Positions 15,663-24,326 of a DNA stretch of 64,000 bases are shown piece by piece (within the stretch, counting starts at the first letter, position 1; every line of letters begins with the position of its first letter). The notes beneath the pieces were generated by a model that did not search any database, was not told the DNA's origin, and saw only the letters and a list, made by a program, of their open reading frames with translations. The DNA is taken from positions 1,430,168 to 1,494,167 of the forward strand of contig NZ_BMVW01000001.1 of NCBI RefSeq assembly GCF_014650915.1. The letters are read 5' to 3'. A program made the position numbers and the translations under genes. The DNA is from Streptomyces poonensis (GTDB taxonomy: Bacteria > Actinomycetota > Actinomycetes > Streptomycetales > Streptomycetaceae).

Positions 15663-16904
15663 TCATACCGACGCGTTCACGCGGTCCGCGAGAGCACGCA
15701 ACTCGGGCGAGGCCGCGCGTCCGGCCATCAGCATCAGCTCCCGGACGACTTCGCGGGCGGTCGGGTGGTTACGGATGACCTCGGGGGTCACCTCCTCGGC
15801 TGCCAGCAACGAGGCCAGCGCGTCGCCGAACTGCCGTCGCTGAGTGTGCGCGCGTCCGACGTCCATCAGCATCCGTGCTCGCCGCTCGGCCGACAGCCCG
15901 CTCGTGTCCACGGTGTCGGCGATGTCGAGGGCCTCGCCGGCGTCGCCGAGCTCGACGGCGGCGGAGACCGCCTGGATCTCCACGTTGACGGGGCCGAACT
16001 CCAGGTTGTAGTCGTTCCGTCCGTCACCGACCCGCTCGGCCACCGCCCGTGCCCTGGAGATCTGCTCCCGTGCAGCCGTCCGATGTCCGGAACGGGCGTG
16101 TACCAGCGCGAGGGCCAGGTGCAGGGACCCGAGGACGGACAGCTCCTCCGTTCGCACCGGTTCCGATTCCGCGTGCGGCGCCAGGGCGTTGATGGCCGTC
16201 ACGGCCGCGTGTTCCGCCTGGTCGAGGTGCTGGAGCCGGACGAAGGCGTGCACCAGGCGGAAGACGCCGACGAACACTCCGAGCTCGTCGTCGGCCTGCT
16301 CGGCCGCCCGAATGGCGCGGTCGGCGGCCACCCACGCCGCGTCGGCCTCGTTCTGACGTACGAACGCCGAGGCCAGCGCCTGGTACGTACGGGCCAGCAG
16401 CTGACGCGCCACCGAACGGTCCCCGTCCGAGGCCGTGCGGGACACTCGCTCCAGCCGCGGTACGAGCGGTCCGAGCGCCTCACTCAGCTCGGCGAAACGG
16501 CCGGCGTGGGTCAGCGCCCAGACCCGGTCCACTTCCTGGCACAGTTCGTCGAGCCTGCCACCGGGGTCCTCCTGGCGAGGGCCGAGAAGGACGTCCAGTG
16601 CGGGATGCCCCGAAATCGCCAACCGGGCCTGGTCCAGGTCGTTCCGGCTCTCCGCGGCCGCTGCGGCTTCCGGCTCGGAGGCGGTCGGCACCTCCGGCTG
16701 GAGCACGTTGAGCGCCACGTCCAGGCCGTCCGCGAGCAGCCGCAGCACGTCAAGCCGGTTGACCGGCTGAATACCCCGTTCGACCTGCGACACCCAACTG
16801 GCGGTACGACCGATCGACGCGGCCAACTCGCCCTGAGTCAGCCCCCGTCGACGTCTCAGCTCCGCCACCCGTGCCCCGAAGTCCTGTCCGCCGGGCGCCG
16901 TCAC
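15663..16904 (-). CDS. XRE-family regulator with TPR-like C-terminus
   Basis: Protein of 413 residues. Residues 8-65 are a helix-turn-helix (RVAELRRRRGLTQGELAASI, then TASWVSQVERG). Residues 130-400 are helical TPR-like repeats of the type found in Streptomyces pleiotropic regulators. The GTG start at 16904 overlaps the upstream monooxygenase stop by 4 bp, so the two are coupled. The TPR part probably binds a peptide or protein signal (inference from the architecture). Confidence 0.85.
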   Translation of the reverse strand: MTAPGGQDFGARVAELRRRRGLTQGELAASIGRTASWVSQVERGIQPVNRLDVLRLLADGLDVALNVLQPEVPTASEPEAAAAAESRNDLDQARLAISGHPALDVLLGPRQEDPGGRLDELCQEVDRVWALTHAGRFAELSEALGPLVPRLERVSRTASDGDRSVARQLLARTYQALASAFVRQNEADAAWVAADRAIRAAEQADDELGVFVGVFRLVHAFVRLQHLDQAEHAAVTAINALAPHAESEPVRTEELSVLGSLHLALALVHARSGHRTAAREQISRARAVAERVGDGRNDYNLEFGPVNVEIQAVSAAVELGDAGEALDIADTVDTSGLSAERRARMLMDVGRAHTQRRQFGDALASLLAAEEVTPEVIRNHPTAREVVRELMLMAGRAASPELRALADRVNASV

Positions 16905-17227
16905 GACTGCGTGGCCACCTTTCCGTCGATCACGTCGAGGAAGGTCACCTCGACGCCCGCGAGGTACTGCTCGCGCTCGGCAAGGAAGTGTCTGGTGTGT
17001 TCCTGCGCTTCGTGGGCCGCGAAGGCGTCCCGGTCCGCGTACAGCTCGTAGAAGACGCGAGCCAGTGGATCGTCGGCCGGTGTGTGACGGACGTAGGCCA
17101 GTGTTCCGGGCTCGTACGCCTTGATGCCCTCCAGGGTCCGGGCGCAGAGCGCGTCGAATGCGGCTGCCGCCTGTTGACTAGCGAGCGAGAAGCGGACGAC
17201 AAGACCGAATCCCTGGGTCATGTGCAC
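16901..17227 (-). CDS. Antibiotic-biosynthesis-monooxygenase-fold protein
   Basis: A 108-residue ABM/dimeric alpha-beta barrel protein: GLVVRFSLASQQAAAAFDAL, then YELYADRDAFAAHE and HTRHFLAEREQYL. Members act as quinol monooxygenases, haem-degrading enzymes or simple ligand binders; no cofactor residues decide between these. It is first in a two-gene operon with the XRE regulator, an arrangement recurring in Streptomyces. Confidence 0.85.
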   Translation of the reverse strand: MHMTQGFGLVVRFSLASQQAAAAFDALCARTLEGIKAYEPGTLAYVRHTPADDPLARVFYELYADRDAFAAHEAQEHTRHFLAEREQYLAGVEVTFLDVIDGKVATQS

Positions 17228-17390
17228 TCCCTCCAGTGGCGCACAGTGTGGCAGTCACTCTTCAGAGTTACGAGCCGCAGTTTTTCTTAACTCACAGTGC
17301 CCCTGCGGCTACGGTCAGATCACGCAAAGCCCCCGCGACCGCGCTGCATGCGGTCCGGAGGCACGGCCCACCTGAGAGAAGCAGGTAGAC

Positions 17391-17735
17391 ATGCCGCACC
17401 TTATCGCCCTCCTCCTCACCTGGCTGCTGAGACTGCTGCTGCCGCCCCGTGGCCGGCACAGGGCGGTTCCGAGGACCTCCTCGGCCCTCCTTGCCGGACA
17501 AGAGATCGGAGAGGGAGTCCGAGACGCTTCCGCGTGCCCACCGGTTCCCCCGTCGCCCTGGCTGCCCGGCGAAGCCTCCCCCCTCGTACGCCCCTACCTC
17601 CTCACCCCCGCCGAACTCGCCCACCGCAAGCACGTCCGCCGACAGCAGCGCCACCGTCGTCGCGCCCTCTGGCTCGCCACGTACGGCGTCGACGTGGGGC
17701 CCCGTCGTATCCACGGTGTGGAGGTGCCCGCGTGA
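17391..17735 (+). CDS. Small Arg-rich hypothetical protein
   Basis: Protein of 114 residues. It starts with a hydrophobic MPHLIALLLTWLLRLLLPP helix, then a Pro-rich middle and a basic region RKHVRRQQRHRRRAL. It may be membrane-tethered by the N-terminus. The stop overlaps the next start (GTGA), so the pair is translationally coupled. I recognise no family. It is divergent from the XRE/monooxygenase operon and may be under that regulator's control. Confidence 0.65.
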   Translation: MPHLIALLLTWLLRLLLPPRGRHRAVPRTSSALLAGQEIGEGVRDASACPPVPPSPWLPGEASPLVRPYLLTPAELAHRKHVRRQQRHRRRALWLATYGVDVGPRRIHGVEVPA

Positions 17736-18085
17736 CGTACGACGTCAGCGAGCCGCGACCGGCCGAGTCCGTCACCGTCCCCCGTCTCCTTCCCTGGGCA
17801 ACGCCCGAGGGCAAACCCTGCTATCTGCTCACCGACGAGCAAGGCGGTCCCCTTTCCCGCAGAGCCGACGCTCTGGAGGCCTCGCAAATCGAGATGGGGC
17901 ATCGGCTCCTCGGTCACTCCGACGCGTTGGTGGGTGATCCGCAGGTCGGCGCCCCCGAGCTGCGCTACCTCTCCGCCCGGCTGACCGAGGCCCTCCGGGA
18001 CAGCCTGCGGATCGCCGAGAGCCGCGGGGCCCGGTTGTCCGGGGCGACGGCGGGAGCGACGGAGGCGGAGTCGGCCGTGGAGTGA
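17732..18085 (+). CDS. Hypothetical protein coupled to the Arg-rich gene
   Basis: Soluble acidic protein of 117 residues with GTG start 17732 inside the stop of the preceding gene. The N-terminal part (RLLPWATPEGKPCYLLTDEQ) precedes a helical region (DALEASQIEMGHRLLGHSDA, LSARLTEALRDSLRIAESRG). No catalytic motif. The coupling suggests the two proteins act together. Confidence 0.7.
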   Translation: MTYDVSEPRPAESVTVPRLLPWATPEGKPCYLLTDEQGGPLSRRADALEASQIEMGHRLLGHSDALVGDPQVGAPELRYLSARLTEALRDSLRIAESRGARLSGATAGATEAESAVE

Positions 18086-18288
18086 GTGCCTGTGCCAAGT
18101 GGGCGGGGCGTCAACATGGCGGCCTCCTGGTTGAGGCTTCCGGTTGCGTGTCCCCGGGGCGGTGCGGCCGTTGACCGGTGCGTCAGGTGTTCATCCGACG
18201 ACACGGAGATGTGACGAACCGTGTGCGGACCGTCTGACCATCCGTCCCGGCCGGCCCCGATGCACGGGGCAGCGAAACGAGGAGACCC

Positions 18289-18585
18289 ATGAGGCGATAC
18301 GCCCTGCCCGCGTACTGGAAACCCCGCCTGATCGCGCTCGGCCCCGTCGCCGCGCTGTCCGGCATGGTCCTCCTGGCCGGGGCCGGGGTGGCGACCGCCG
18401 ACACCAACACCGGCACCGAGAAGTCCACCATGCTCTGCAACGTGGTGCTCCTCTCGCCGGGCGCGGACGTCGGCGGCTGCCGCAACGTCCAGGTCACCGG
18501 CCAGGACATGGTGAAGAACGGCACCGCCAACACCTCGGTCGTCGACTACGCCAAGGCCGAGACGGTCGCTGGACTGCTGCCCTGA
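18289..18585 (+). CDS. Small secreted protein, divergent member of tandem family
   Basis: A 98-residue precursor with a Sec signal peptide cleaved near VATA-DTN (about residue 37), after GAGGAG and ATG 18289. The mature part shares ADTN, a LSPGAD motif and a SVVDY end with the three genes that follow. It differs in two cysteines (LCN, GGCRN) that could form a disulphide. It is the first of four tandem paralogues and the most diverged. Function unknown. Confidence 0.75.
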   Translation: MRRYALPAYWKPRLIALGPVAALSGMVLLAGAGVATADTNTGTEKSTMLCNVVLLSPGADVGGCRNVQVTGQDMVKNGTANTSVVDYAKAETVAGLLP

Positions 18586-18672
18586 CCGCCTTCTGGCGCT
18601 CGTCCGGCCGAGCTTCGGCCGCGCGCAGGCGCCACCCGTCCCCCTCCCAGCATCTTCTCGAAAGGCACGTCC

Positions 18673-18915
18673 ATGTACGCGTTCGTGCGCCCCACCGCCC
18701 TGCTGGTTGTCGTCGGCGCCCTCGCAGCGGCCACCGCGGGCGCCGCCGCGGCCGACACCAACAAGAGCCAGCAGACCTCCAACATCAGCGGCCCCATCAT
18801 CCCGCTGCTGTCCCCGGCCGGTGCCCGCCCCGACAACGGTCAGACCAGCCGGCAGTTCAGCGACAAGGCTTACACCACCAACTGGGCCGTCCTCGACTAC
18901 TTCGGGCCCTGGTGA
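18673..18915 (+). CDS. Small secreted ADTNKSQQ-family protein 1
   Basis: An 80-residue precursor with a signal peptide to about residue 26 and a mature sequence starting ADTNKSQQTSNISGP. The middle is SPAGARPDNGQTSRQ and the end TNWAVLDYFGPW. GAAAGG precedes ATG 18673. The gene ends in TGATG 60 bp before the next paralogue's GTG. No known domain. The conserved NKSQQ and NWAVLDY blocks are shared with the two following genes. Confidence 0.8.
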   Translation: MYAFVRPTALLVVVGALAAATAGAAAADTNKSQQTSNISGPIIPLLSPAGARPDNGQTSRQFSDKAYTTNWAVLDYFGPW

Positions 18916-18974
18916 TGTCCGCCACCAGCAGCACATCTTCGGCCAACACGCACTCACGAAGGCAGGCCCGTCCC

Positions 18975-19283
18975 GTGAACACAACCATCACACGATCCGT
19001 GACACTCGCCCTGGCCACCGGTGCACTCGGCCTGGCCGCAACCGGCATCGCCAGCGCGGACACCAACAAAAGCCAGCAAGCCTCCAACGTCAGCGGCCCC
19101 ACCGCCCCCGTCCTGTCCCCGGCCGCCGCCCGCCCGGACGACGGCCAGGGCAGTCGGCAGACGATGGACAAGGCCCACAGCACCAACTGGGCCGTCCTCG
19201 ACTACCTCGGCGACAAGCCGTTCGATGACGACAACGAGCGCCACGGGATCCTGAGCGGAAACAACATCCTTTCCGACAATTGA
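18975..19283 (+). CDS. Small secreted ADTNKSQQ-family protein 2
   Basis: A 102-residue precursor with a signal peptide ending GIASA and a mature ADTNKSQQASNVSGPTAPVL start. RPDDGQGSRQ follows, then NWAVLDYLGD and a longer acidic tail (DNERHGILSGNN). I chose GTG 18975 because its N-terminus aligns with the next paralogue; an in-frame ATG at 18915 would add an unlikely 20-residue leader. Confidence 0.75.
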   Translation: MNTTITRSVTLALATGALGLAATGIASADTNKSQQASNVSGPTAPVLSPAAARPDDGQGSRQTMDKAHSTNWAVLDYLGDKPFDDDNERHGILSGNNILSDN

Positions 19284-19364
19284 TCACCGTTCTAGCTGCT
19301 ACTTCCCCGGCCCCTCGTCAGCAGTGAACGCCCCGCCCATCACCCACCGAAAGCAGGTACATCC

Positions 19365-19643
19365 ATGGCCATGACCAAGAGCATCACGCGGCCGGTCACG
19401 CTCGCCCTCGTCACCACCGCCCTCGCCCTGGCCGCCACCGGCTCCGCCACCGCCGACACCAACAAGAGCCAGCAGACCTCCAACATCAGTGGTTCCACCG
19501 CGCCCGTCCTGTCCCCCGGCACCGGCCCCGGTGACAACCACCAGAGCAGCGAGCAGGCCATGATCAAGCGCCACACCAGCAACTGGTCGGTCATCGACTA
19601 CATCGAGGCCCCGAGCCTCCCCAGCGTCGCCGCCGGCGTCTGA
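19365..19643 (+). CDS. Small secreted ADTNKSQQ-family protein 3
   Basis: A 92-residue precursor with a signal peptide to about SATA and mature ADTNKSQQTSNISGS, PVLSPGTGPGDNHQSSEQ and NWSVIDYIEAP. The upstream CGAAAGCAGG resembles the sequence before the other copies, so ribosome site and gene were duplicated together. Role unknown; an extracellular peptide or cell-wall protein is likely from the signal peptide. Confidence 0.8.
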   Translation: MAMTKSITRPVTLALVTTALALAATGSATADTNKSQQTSNISGSTAPVLSPGTGPGDNHQSSEQAMIKRHTSNWSVIDYIEAPSLPSVAAGV

Positions 19644-19693
19644 CCCGCCCCTGCACCACTGTGACCGCGCACGCGGACACGCGTCCCGCACCC

Positions 19694-20140
19694 TCACGGA
19701 TGCATCCGCGCCCCCTTCAGCACCTTGTCCACCGCGTTGCGCGGGCCGTACACCGACAGGCCCACCAGGTCCAGGTCGGCCGTTCCCACGGCCCGTACCG
19801 CCGCACGGTTGTCGCGGTCGTTGCCCGTGGTGAAGAGGTCCGACGTGAACACCGCGCGCGGGAGGGCGCGGGAGAGCACGCGCGCGTGGGCCGTCTTCAG
19901 GGTCTCCTTGGTGCCCTGGAAGACCAGGACCGGCTGGCGGAACATCGGCAGGTACGCGACGCCGTCCGCGTCCTCGTACGGGTCGCCGATCACTTCCGGC
20001 ACCTGCGTGGCCAGACCGCTCACCAGGAAGGCGGTCACGTTGAGGCGCTGCCAGGGCTCCAGGTCGTCCCGCAGCAGGACGGCGATCTTGGTGTCGAAGC
20101 GGATGGGCTCCGCGGTGTTCTCGGTGTACTCGGTGGTCAT
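19694..20140 (-). CDS. DUF2000-family protein
   Basis: Protein of 148 residues with the DUF2000 pattern: KIAVLLRDDLEPWQRLNVTAF, then PVLVFQGTKETLKTAHARVL and GLSVYGPRNAVDKVLKG. The fold resembles peptidyl-tRNA hydrolase 2-like proteins, but no activity is proven for the family. Two ATGs are possible (20149 and 20140); I took 20140 because AAGG lies 10 nt before it. It is divergent from an AraC regulator. Confidence 0.8.
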   Translation of the reverse strand: MTTEYTENTAEPIRFDTKIAVLLRDDLEPWQRLNVTAFLVSGLATQVPEVIGDPYEDADGVAYLPMFRQPVLVFQGTKETLKTAHARVLSRALPRAVFTSDLFTTGNDRDNRAAVRAVGTADLDLVGLSVYGPRNAVDKVLKGARMHP

Positions 20141-20198
20141 CGTGCTCATGCCTTGAGACTGCCGATCGCCGCACGGCCGCGTCTTGTACGTTCTTTGC

Positions 20199-21053
20199 AT
20201 GCCCTCTCGGACCTCTCGGGCGGAAGGCCGCGAGATACGCGACGTCACCGCCTGGCGCCCCCACGTCCCGGGCATCGTCGAGGTCTTCCACGCCCACTAC
20301 ACCGAGTACGCGTACCCCATGCACGTCCACGACGCCTGGACCCTGCTCATCGTCGACGACGGCGCCGTACGGTACGACCTCGACCGGCACGAGCACGGCA
20401 CCCCGAACGGCACGGTGACCCTGTTGCCGCCGCATGTGCCGCACAACGGGGAACCGGTCACGGAGGCGGGGTTCCGCAAGCGGGTGCTGTATTTGGATGC
20501 GACCGCACTCGACACCGGTCTCACCGCGCTGGACACCGGTCTCATCGGGGCGGCGGTCGACTCGCCCGATCTGAACGATCCGCTGCTGCGGCGGCGGATC
20601 GGGCAGGTGCACACCGCGCTCGCGCGGCCCGGTGACGAGCTGGAGGCGGAGAGCCGGCTCGTGCTCGTCCGGGAGCGGCTGCGGGGTCATCTGCGGCCCC
20701 GTCACGGCGGCGAGCACGGGAGCCGTCCACTCGACGGCCGGCCGGTCGCCGGGCAGCTGCGTGAGCTGCTCGACGAGCGCGTCACCCAGGGTGTGACCCT
20801 GGACGAGGCCGCCTCCCTCGTGCACGCCCACCCCGCGCACCTCGTCCGGGCGTTCAGCAACGCCTTCGGTATCGCGCCGCATCAGTACCTGATGTCACGG
20901 CGCGTGGACCGCGCCCGGCGGCTGCTGCTCGACGGGCGGCCGGTGAGCGAGGTCGCCGCGCTCACCGGCTTCTACGACCAGGCCCATCTGAGCCGCCACT
21001 TCAAACGGCTGGTGGGGGTGCCGCCCGGACGGTACGCGCGGACCGCCCGGTGA
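20199..21053 (+). CDS. AraC-family transcriptional regulator
   Basis: Protein of 284 residues. The N-terminal cupin ligand domain (about 25-105) has YPMHVHDAWTLLIVDDGA and TLLPPHVPHNGEP. The C-terminal AraC domain (180-284) has two helix-turn-helix units, LDEAASLVHAHPAHLVRAFS and VSEVAALTGFYDQAHLSRHF, ending VPPGRYARTAR. It likely controls the divergent DUF2000 gene across the 58-bp gap, a pairing common in actinobacteria. Confidence 0.88.
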   Translation: MPSRTSRAEGREIRDVTAWRPHVPGIVEVFHAHYTEYAYPMHVHDAWTLLIVDDGAVRYDLDRHEHGTPNGTVTLLPPHVPHNGEPVTEAGFRKRVLYLDATALDTGLTALDTGLIGAAVDSPDLNDPLLRRRIGQVHTALARPGDELEAESRLVLVRERLRGHLRPRHGGEHGSRPLDGRPVAGQLRELLDERVTQGVTLDEAASLVHAHPAHLVRAFSNAFGIAPHQYLMSRRVDRARRLLLDGRPVSEVAALTGFYDQAHLSRHFKRLVGVPPGRYARTAR

Positions 21054-21056
21054 CCG

Positions 21057-21548
21057 TCAGTCGTCCGCGCGTCGCGTCAGATGCGCGAACGCCTCCAGGT
21101 TCCGCGTCGACTCCCCCCGCGACACCCGCCACGCGTACTCCTTGCGGATCGCCGAAGCGAAGCCCAGTTCCAGAAGTGTGTTGAAGGAGCCGTCGGCCGC
21201 CTCCAGGACCGAGCCGAGCAGGCGGTCGATCTCCTCGGGGGTGACGGCGGCGAGGGGCAGCTTGGCCACCACGTACACGTCGCCGAGCGGGTCGACCGCG
21301 TAGCTCACGCCGTAGAGCTTGAGGTTGCGCTCCAGGAGCCAGCGGTGCACGCCCTCCGCGTTCTCGTCCGGGTGCCGGATCACGAAGGCGTTCAGGGAGA
21401 GCGAGTGCCTGCCGACGATGAGGGAGACGGTCGTCGACAGTTTGCGGGTGCCGGGGAGCTTCACCACGTAGTTGCCGGGGGCGGGGCTCTCCCACTCGAG
21501 TTCCGCCTCGGCGAGGAACCCCTCGATGATCGACGCTGCGTCAGCCAT
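21057..21548 (-). CDS. YbjN-domain protein
   Basis: Protein of 163 residues of the YbjN / type III secretion chaperone-like fold, cytoplasmic. Visible blocks are IIEGFLAEAELEWESPAPGN, SLNAFVIRHPDENAEGVHRW and GDVYVVAKLPLAAVTPEEID. Actinobacterial members sit next to mshA (Rv0487 beside Rv0486 in M. tuberculosis), as here, 32 bp downstream of mshA. The precise role is unknown. Confidence 0.87.
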   Translation of the reverse strand: MADAASIIEGFLAEAELEWESPAPGNYVVKLPGTRKLSTTVSLIVGRHSLSLNAFVIRHPDENAEGVHRWLLERNLKLYGVSYAVDPLGDVYVVAKLPLAAVTPEEIDRLLGSVLEAADGSFNTLLELGFASAIRKEYAWRVSRGESTRNLEAFAHLTRRADD

Positions 21549-21580
21549 GCAGGGAGCGTACGTCAGCCGTATCGGCCGTC

Positions 21581-22927
21581 TCAGCCGCGGTGGGCACGCG
21601 CGCGGACCTTGCGGCGGTGGGACTGGACGGCTTCCGTGTAGACGTCCGCCGTCGTGGCGGCCGCCGTGTCCCAGCCGAAGGACTGGGCGTGCCGGGCCGC
21701 CGCCGCGCCCATGCGGTCGGTCAGGTGCGGGTTCTCGGCGAAACGGCGCAGCACGCGCGCGTAGTCCACAGGGTCGTGGCCGGGGACGAGGAAGCCGGTC
21801 TCCTCGTCGCGTACGGCTACGGGGAGGCCGCCGACCGCGGCCGCCAGCACCGGCGTACCCGCCGCTTGTGCCTCTATGGCGACCAGTCCGAACGACTCGC
21901 TGTACGACGGCATGACCAGCACCGACGCGGCCCGGAACCAGTCCGCGAGCTCGTCCTGCCGTACGGGCGGGCGGAAGCGGACCACGTCGGCGATGCCGAG
22001 CCGGGCGGCGAGCTTCTGCAGGCCCTCGGGTTTGGCGAGGCCGCTGCCGCTGGGGCCGCCCACGACCGGGACGACGATCTTCGACCGCAGTTCCGGGTGC
22101 TCGCCGAGGAGCGCGGCGACCGCGCGCAGCAGGACGTCGGGGGCCTTCAGGGGCTGTATGCGGCCCGCGAAGAGGGGGATCAGCGCGTCCTGCGGGAGGC
22201 CCAGGCGGGCCCGGGCGGCGGCGCGGCCGTCCGCGGGGCGGAAGCGGTCGAGGTTGACGCCGGGGTGGACCACGGCGACCTTGGCGCGCTCGGCCTCGTA
22301 GTGGCGCACCAGTTCGTCGGCCTCTTCGGCGGTGTTGGCGATGAGGCGGTCGGCCGCGCGCACGATCTGCGTCTCGCCGATGACACGGGCGGCGGGCTCG
22401 GGGGTGTCGCCCTCGGCGAGCGCGGCGTTCTTCACCTTGGCCATGGTGTGCATGGCGTGGACCAGGGGAGCGCCCCAGCGTTCGGCCGCCAGCCAGCCGA
22501 CGTGGCCCGACAGCCAGTAGTGCGAGTGGACCAGGTCGTAGTAGCCGGGGCGGTGGCCCGCCCACGCCTGCATCACGCCGTGGGTGAAGGCGCACAGCTG
22601 GGCGGGCAGCTCCTCCTTCGCCAGCCCCTCGTACGGGCCCGCGTCGACGTGCCGGACGAGTACACCGGGCGCGAGTTCGACCGAGGGCGGGAGGGCCGCC
22701 GTGGTCGCCCTGGTGAAGATCTCGACCTCGATGTTGATCGCGGCGAGGCGCTGGGCGAGCTCCACGATGTAGACGTTCATGCCGCCGGCGTCACCCGTGC
22801 CGGGCTGGTGCAGCGGCGAGGTGTGCACCGAGAGCATGGCGACCCGGCGGGGTCTGCGGGAGGGCAGCCGGAGCCGCGGCGATGCCGACGGAGAGCGACG
22901 CACGAGCCTGCTCGCGTACTGGCTCAC
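21581..22927 (-). CDS. mshA: Mycothiol glycosyltransferase MshA
   Basis: D-inositol-3-phosphate glycosyltransferase of 448 residues, first enzyme of mycothiol synthesis, joining UDP-GlcNAc to inositol phosphate. GT4/GT-B fold: [20 protein letters not shown] with the loop that grips inositol phosphate, [24 protein letters not shown] and the C-terminal [17 protein letters not shown] nucleotide-sugar site. The start is GTG 22927 with GGAGG at 8 nt. An Arg/Ser-rich extension of about 28 residues precedes the catalytic domain, longer than in mycobacteria. Confidence 0.93.
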   Translation of the reverse strand: MSQYASRLVRRSPSASPRLRLPSRRPRRVAMLSVHTSPLHQPGTGDAGGMNVYIVELAQRLAAINIEVEIFTRATTAALPPSVELAPGVLVRHVDAGPYEGLAKEELPAQLCAFTHGVMQAWAGHRPGYYDLVHSHYWLSGHVGWLAAERWGAPLVHAMHTMAKVKNAALAEGDTPEPAARVIGETQIVRAADRLIANTAEEADELVRHYEAERAKVAVVHPGVNLDRFRPADGRAAARARLGLPQDALIPLFAGRIQPLKAPDVLLRAVAALLGEHPELRSKIVVPVVGGPSGSGLAKPEGLQKLAARLGIADVVRFRPPVRQDELADWFRAASVLVMPSYSESFGLVAIEAQAAGTPVLAAAVGGLPVAVRDEETGFLVPGHDPVDYARVLRRFAENPHLTDRMGAAAARHAQSFGWDTAAATTADVYTEAVQSHRRKVRARAHRG

Positions 22928-23232
22928 GGGGCGTTCCTCCTTGTAGGGGCGGTACGGGCGCCTCGTGTTCTGGTACGACGGTACGGGCGCCGCGCGTCGG
23001 GCCTGCCGGTCGGAGGGCACAGGTTCCCCTCCGGAGAGGGGAAACACCGGAGCTCGTCGCTCCATTTCCGCTTTGCTGAATTATTACGAAGATCGCTCAA
23101 CCGTTCGACACAGGGTGGGCGTACGGGTGACCCCGCACTGGGAGCGATGCACCCCGTACGGGTGACATCGCAGGGAGATACGGGTGACTCCGCGCGGTGA
23201 GCGGTACGGGCCCGCCGCCTACCCTCGTATCC
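22928..23232. promoter_or_regulatory. mshA / methyltransferase intergenic region with TACGGGTGAC repeats
   Basis: About 305 bp between divergent genes. TACGGGTGAC occurs three times in direct order at 23122, 23157 and 23179. GTACGGGCGCC is also repeated near 22946 and 22980. These may be regulator sites for the divergent promoters; no gene is seen. Confidence 0.5.
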
Positions 23233-24051
23233 ATGACATCCCGCGCAGCGTCCCGCCCCCGCCCCGTGGGCACGGTGACGCGCGGGACCACGAACCCCAA
23301 CCGGCTGCGCCGCATGGACCGCTGGATCGCGGCGGTCCACGGCGCCGAACTGCGCCGCGCCACGGACCCGGTGGCCGTCGACCTCGGCTACGGGGCGGCC
23401 CCCTGGACCGCGGTCGAACTGCTCCGGCGACTGCGTACGGCCGCGCCCCGCACCCGGGTCGTCGGCGTCGAGATAGAACCGGCCCGGGTCGCGGCCGCGC
23501 TGCCGTACGAGCGCGAGGGCCTGGTCTTCCGGCACGGCGGCTTCGAGATACCCGTGCCGGGCCGGCCGGCGCTGATACGCGCGGCGAACGTGCTGCGCCA
23601 GTACGACGAGGACGAGGCGGCAGCCGTCTGGGAGCGGCTGTGCGCCCGGCTCGCCCCGGCGAGCGACCGCTCCCGGGGCGGGCTGCTCGTGGAGGGGACG
23701 TGCGACGAGATCGGCCGCCGGCACGTCTGGGTCGCCCTCGGCCCGGAGGGCCCCCGCACAGTCACCTTCGCCGCCCGCCTCGGCTCCCTGGACCGCCCGT
23801 CCGACCTCGCCGAACGCCTGCCGAAGGCACTCATACACCGCAATGTCCCGGGCGAGCCGGTGCACGCCTTCCTCCGCGACTTCGACCGCGCCTGGGCGGC
23901 TGCCGCCCCCTACGCCTCGTACGGCGCGCGCCAGCGCTGGATCCGCGCGGTCCGCGACCTGGGCACCGACTGGCCGGTCCGGGACGGGGCCGCGCGCTGG
24001 CGCCAGGGTGAGGTCACGGTGGCGTGGGAAGCGCTGGCGCCCCGCGGTTGA
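23233..24051 (+). CDS. Class I SAM-dependent methyltransferase-like protein
   Basis: Protein of 272 residues. The SAM-binding motif I is VAVDLGYGAAPWTAVELL (about 48-65), motif II GVEIEPARVAAA, and IRAANVLRQYDEDEA follows as motif IV. GTSLL-like substrate motifs are absent, so the methyl acceptor is unknown. Start taken at ATG 23233; an upstream GTG at 23197 would add 12 residues. It is conserved beside mshA in Streptomyces. Confidence 0.83.
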   Translation: MTSRAASRPRPVGTVTRGTTNPNRLRRMDRWIAAVHGAELRRATDPVAVDLGYGAAPWTAVELLRRLRTAAPRTRVVGVEIEPARVAAALPYEREGLVFRHGGFEIPVPGRPALIRAANVLRQYDEDEAAAVWERLCARLAPASDRSRGGLLVEGTCDEIGRRHVWVALGPEGPRTVTFAARLGSLDRPSDLAERLPKALIHRNVPGEPVHAFLRDFDRAWAAAAPYASYGARQRWIRAVRDLGTDWPVRDGAARWRQGEVTVAWEALAPRG

Positions 24052-24326
24052 CCCCCTCACGGGCCTCTTGCCTACCTCTTGCGGGCCTCTCGCGCGCTTC
24101 GGATCGCCTTCGGGTGCCGCCGATGGGAACGCCGCGGATGAGTCGTACGTCACATGGTCGGGGAGACCGCCACGTAGGAGACCGCGCACGGGGAGGGAGT
24201 TCTCCCCGGAGTAACTTCTCGTATCCGTCGCGGTCTGTCGCGGAACGAGCCGACGTGGCACGATCCTCCAGACGTTCACAAGCTACCGACGATTAATCTG
24301 ACGGTTCATCAGGTAGGGGGCAGCGG

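Noticed and set aside
21057..22595. A single 512-residue protein spanning the YbjN gene and mshA region
   Set aside because: Its first two thirds are a shadow frame of mshA; only the C-terminal YbjN part has a real start and family pattern.
24275..24309. PHO box (GTTCACA and GTTCATC) before the NlpC/P60 gene
   Set aside because: The spacing is 28 bp, not a multiple of 11, and there is no third unit.
24100..24326. c-di-AMP (ydaO) riboswitch upstream of the NlpC/P60 gene
   Set aside because: Streptomyces cell-wall hydrolases often have one, but the characteristic conserved core sequences were not found here.
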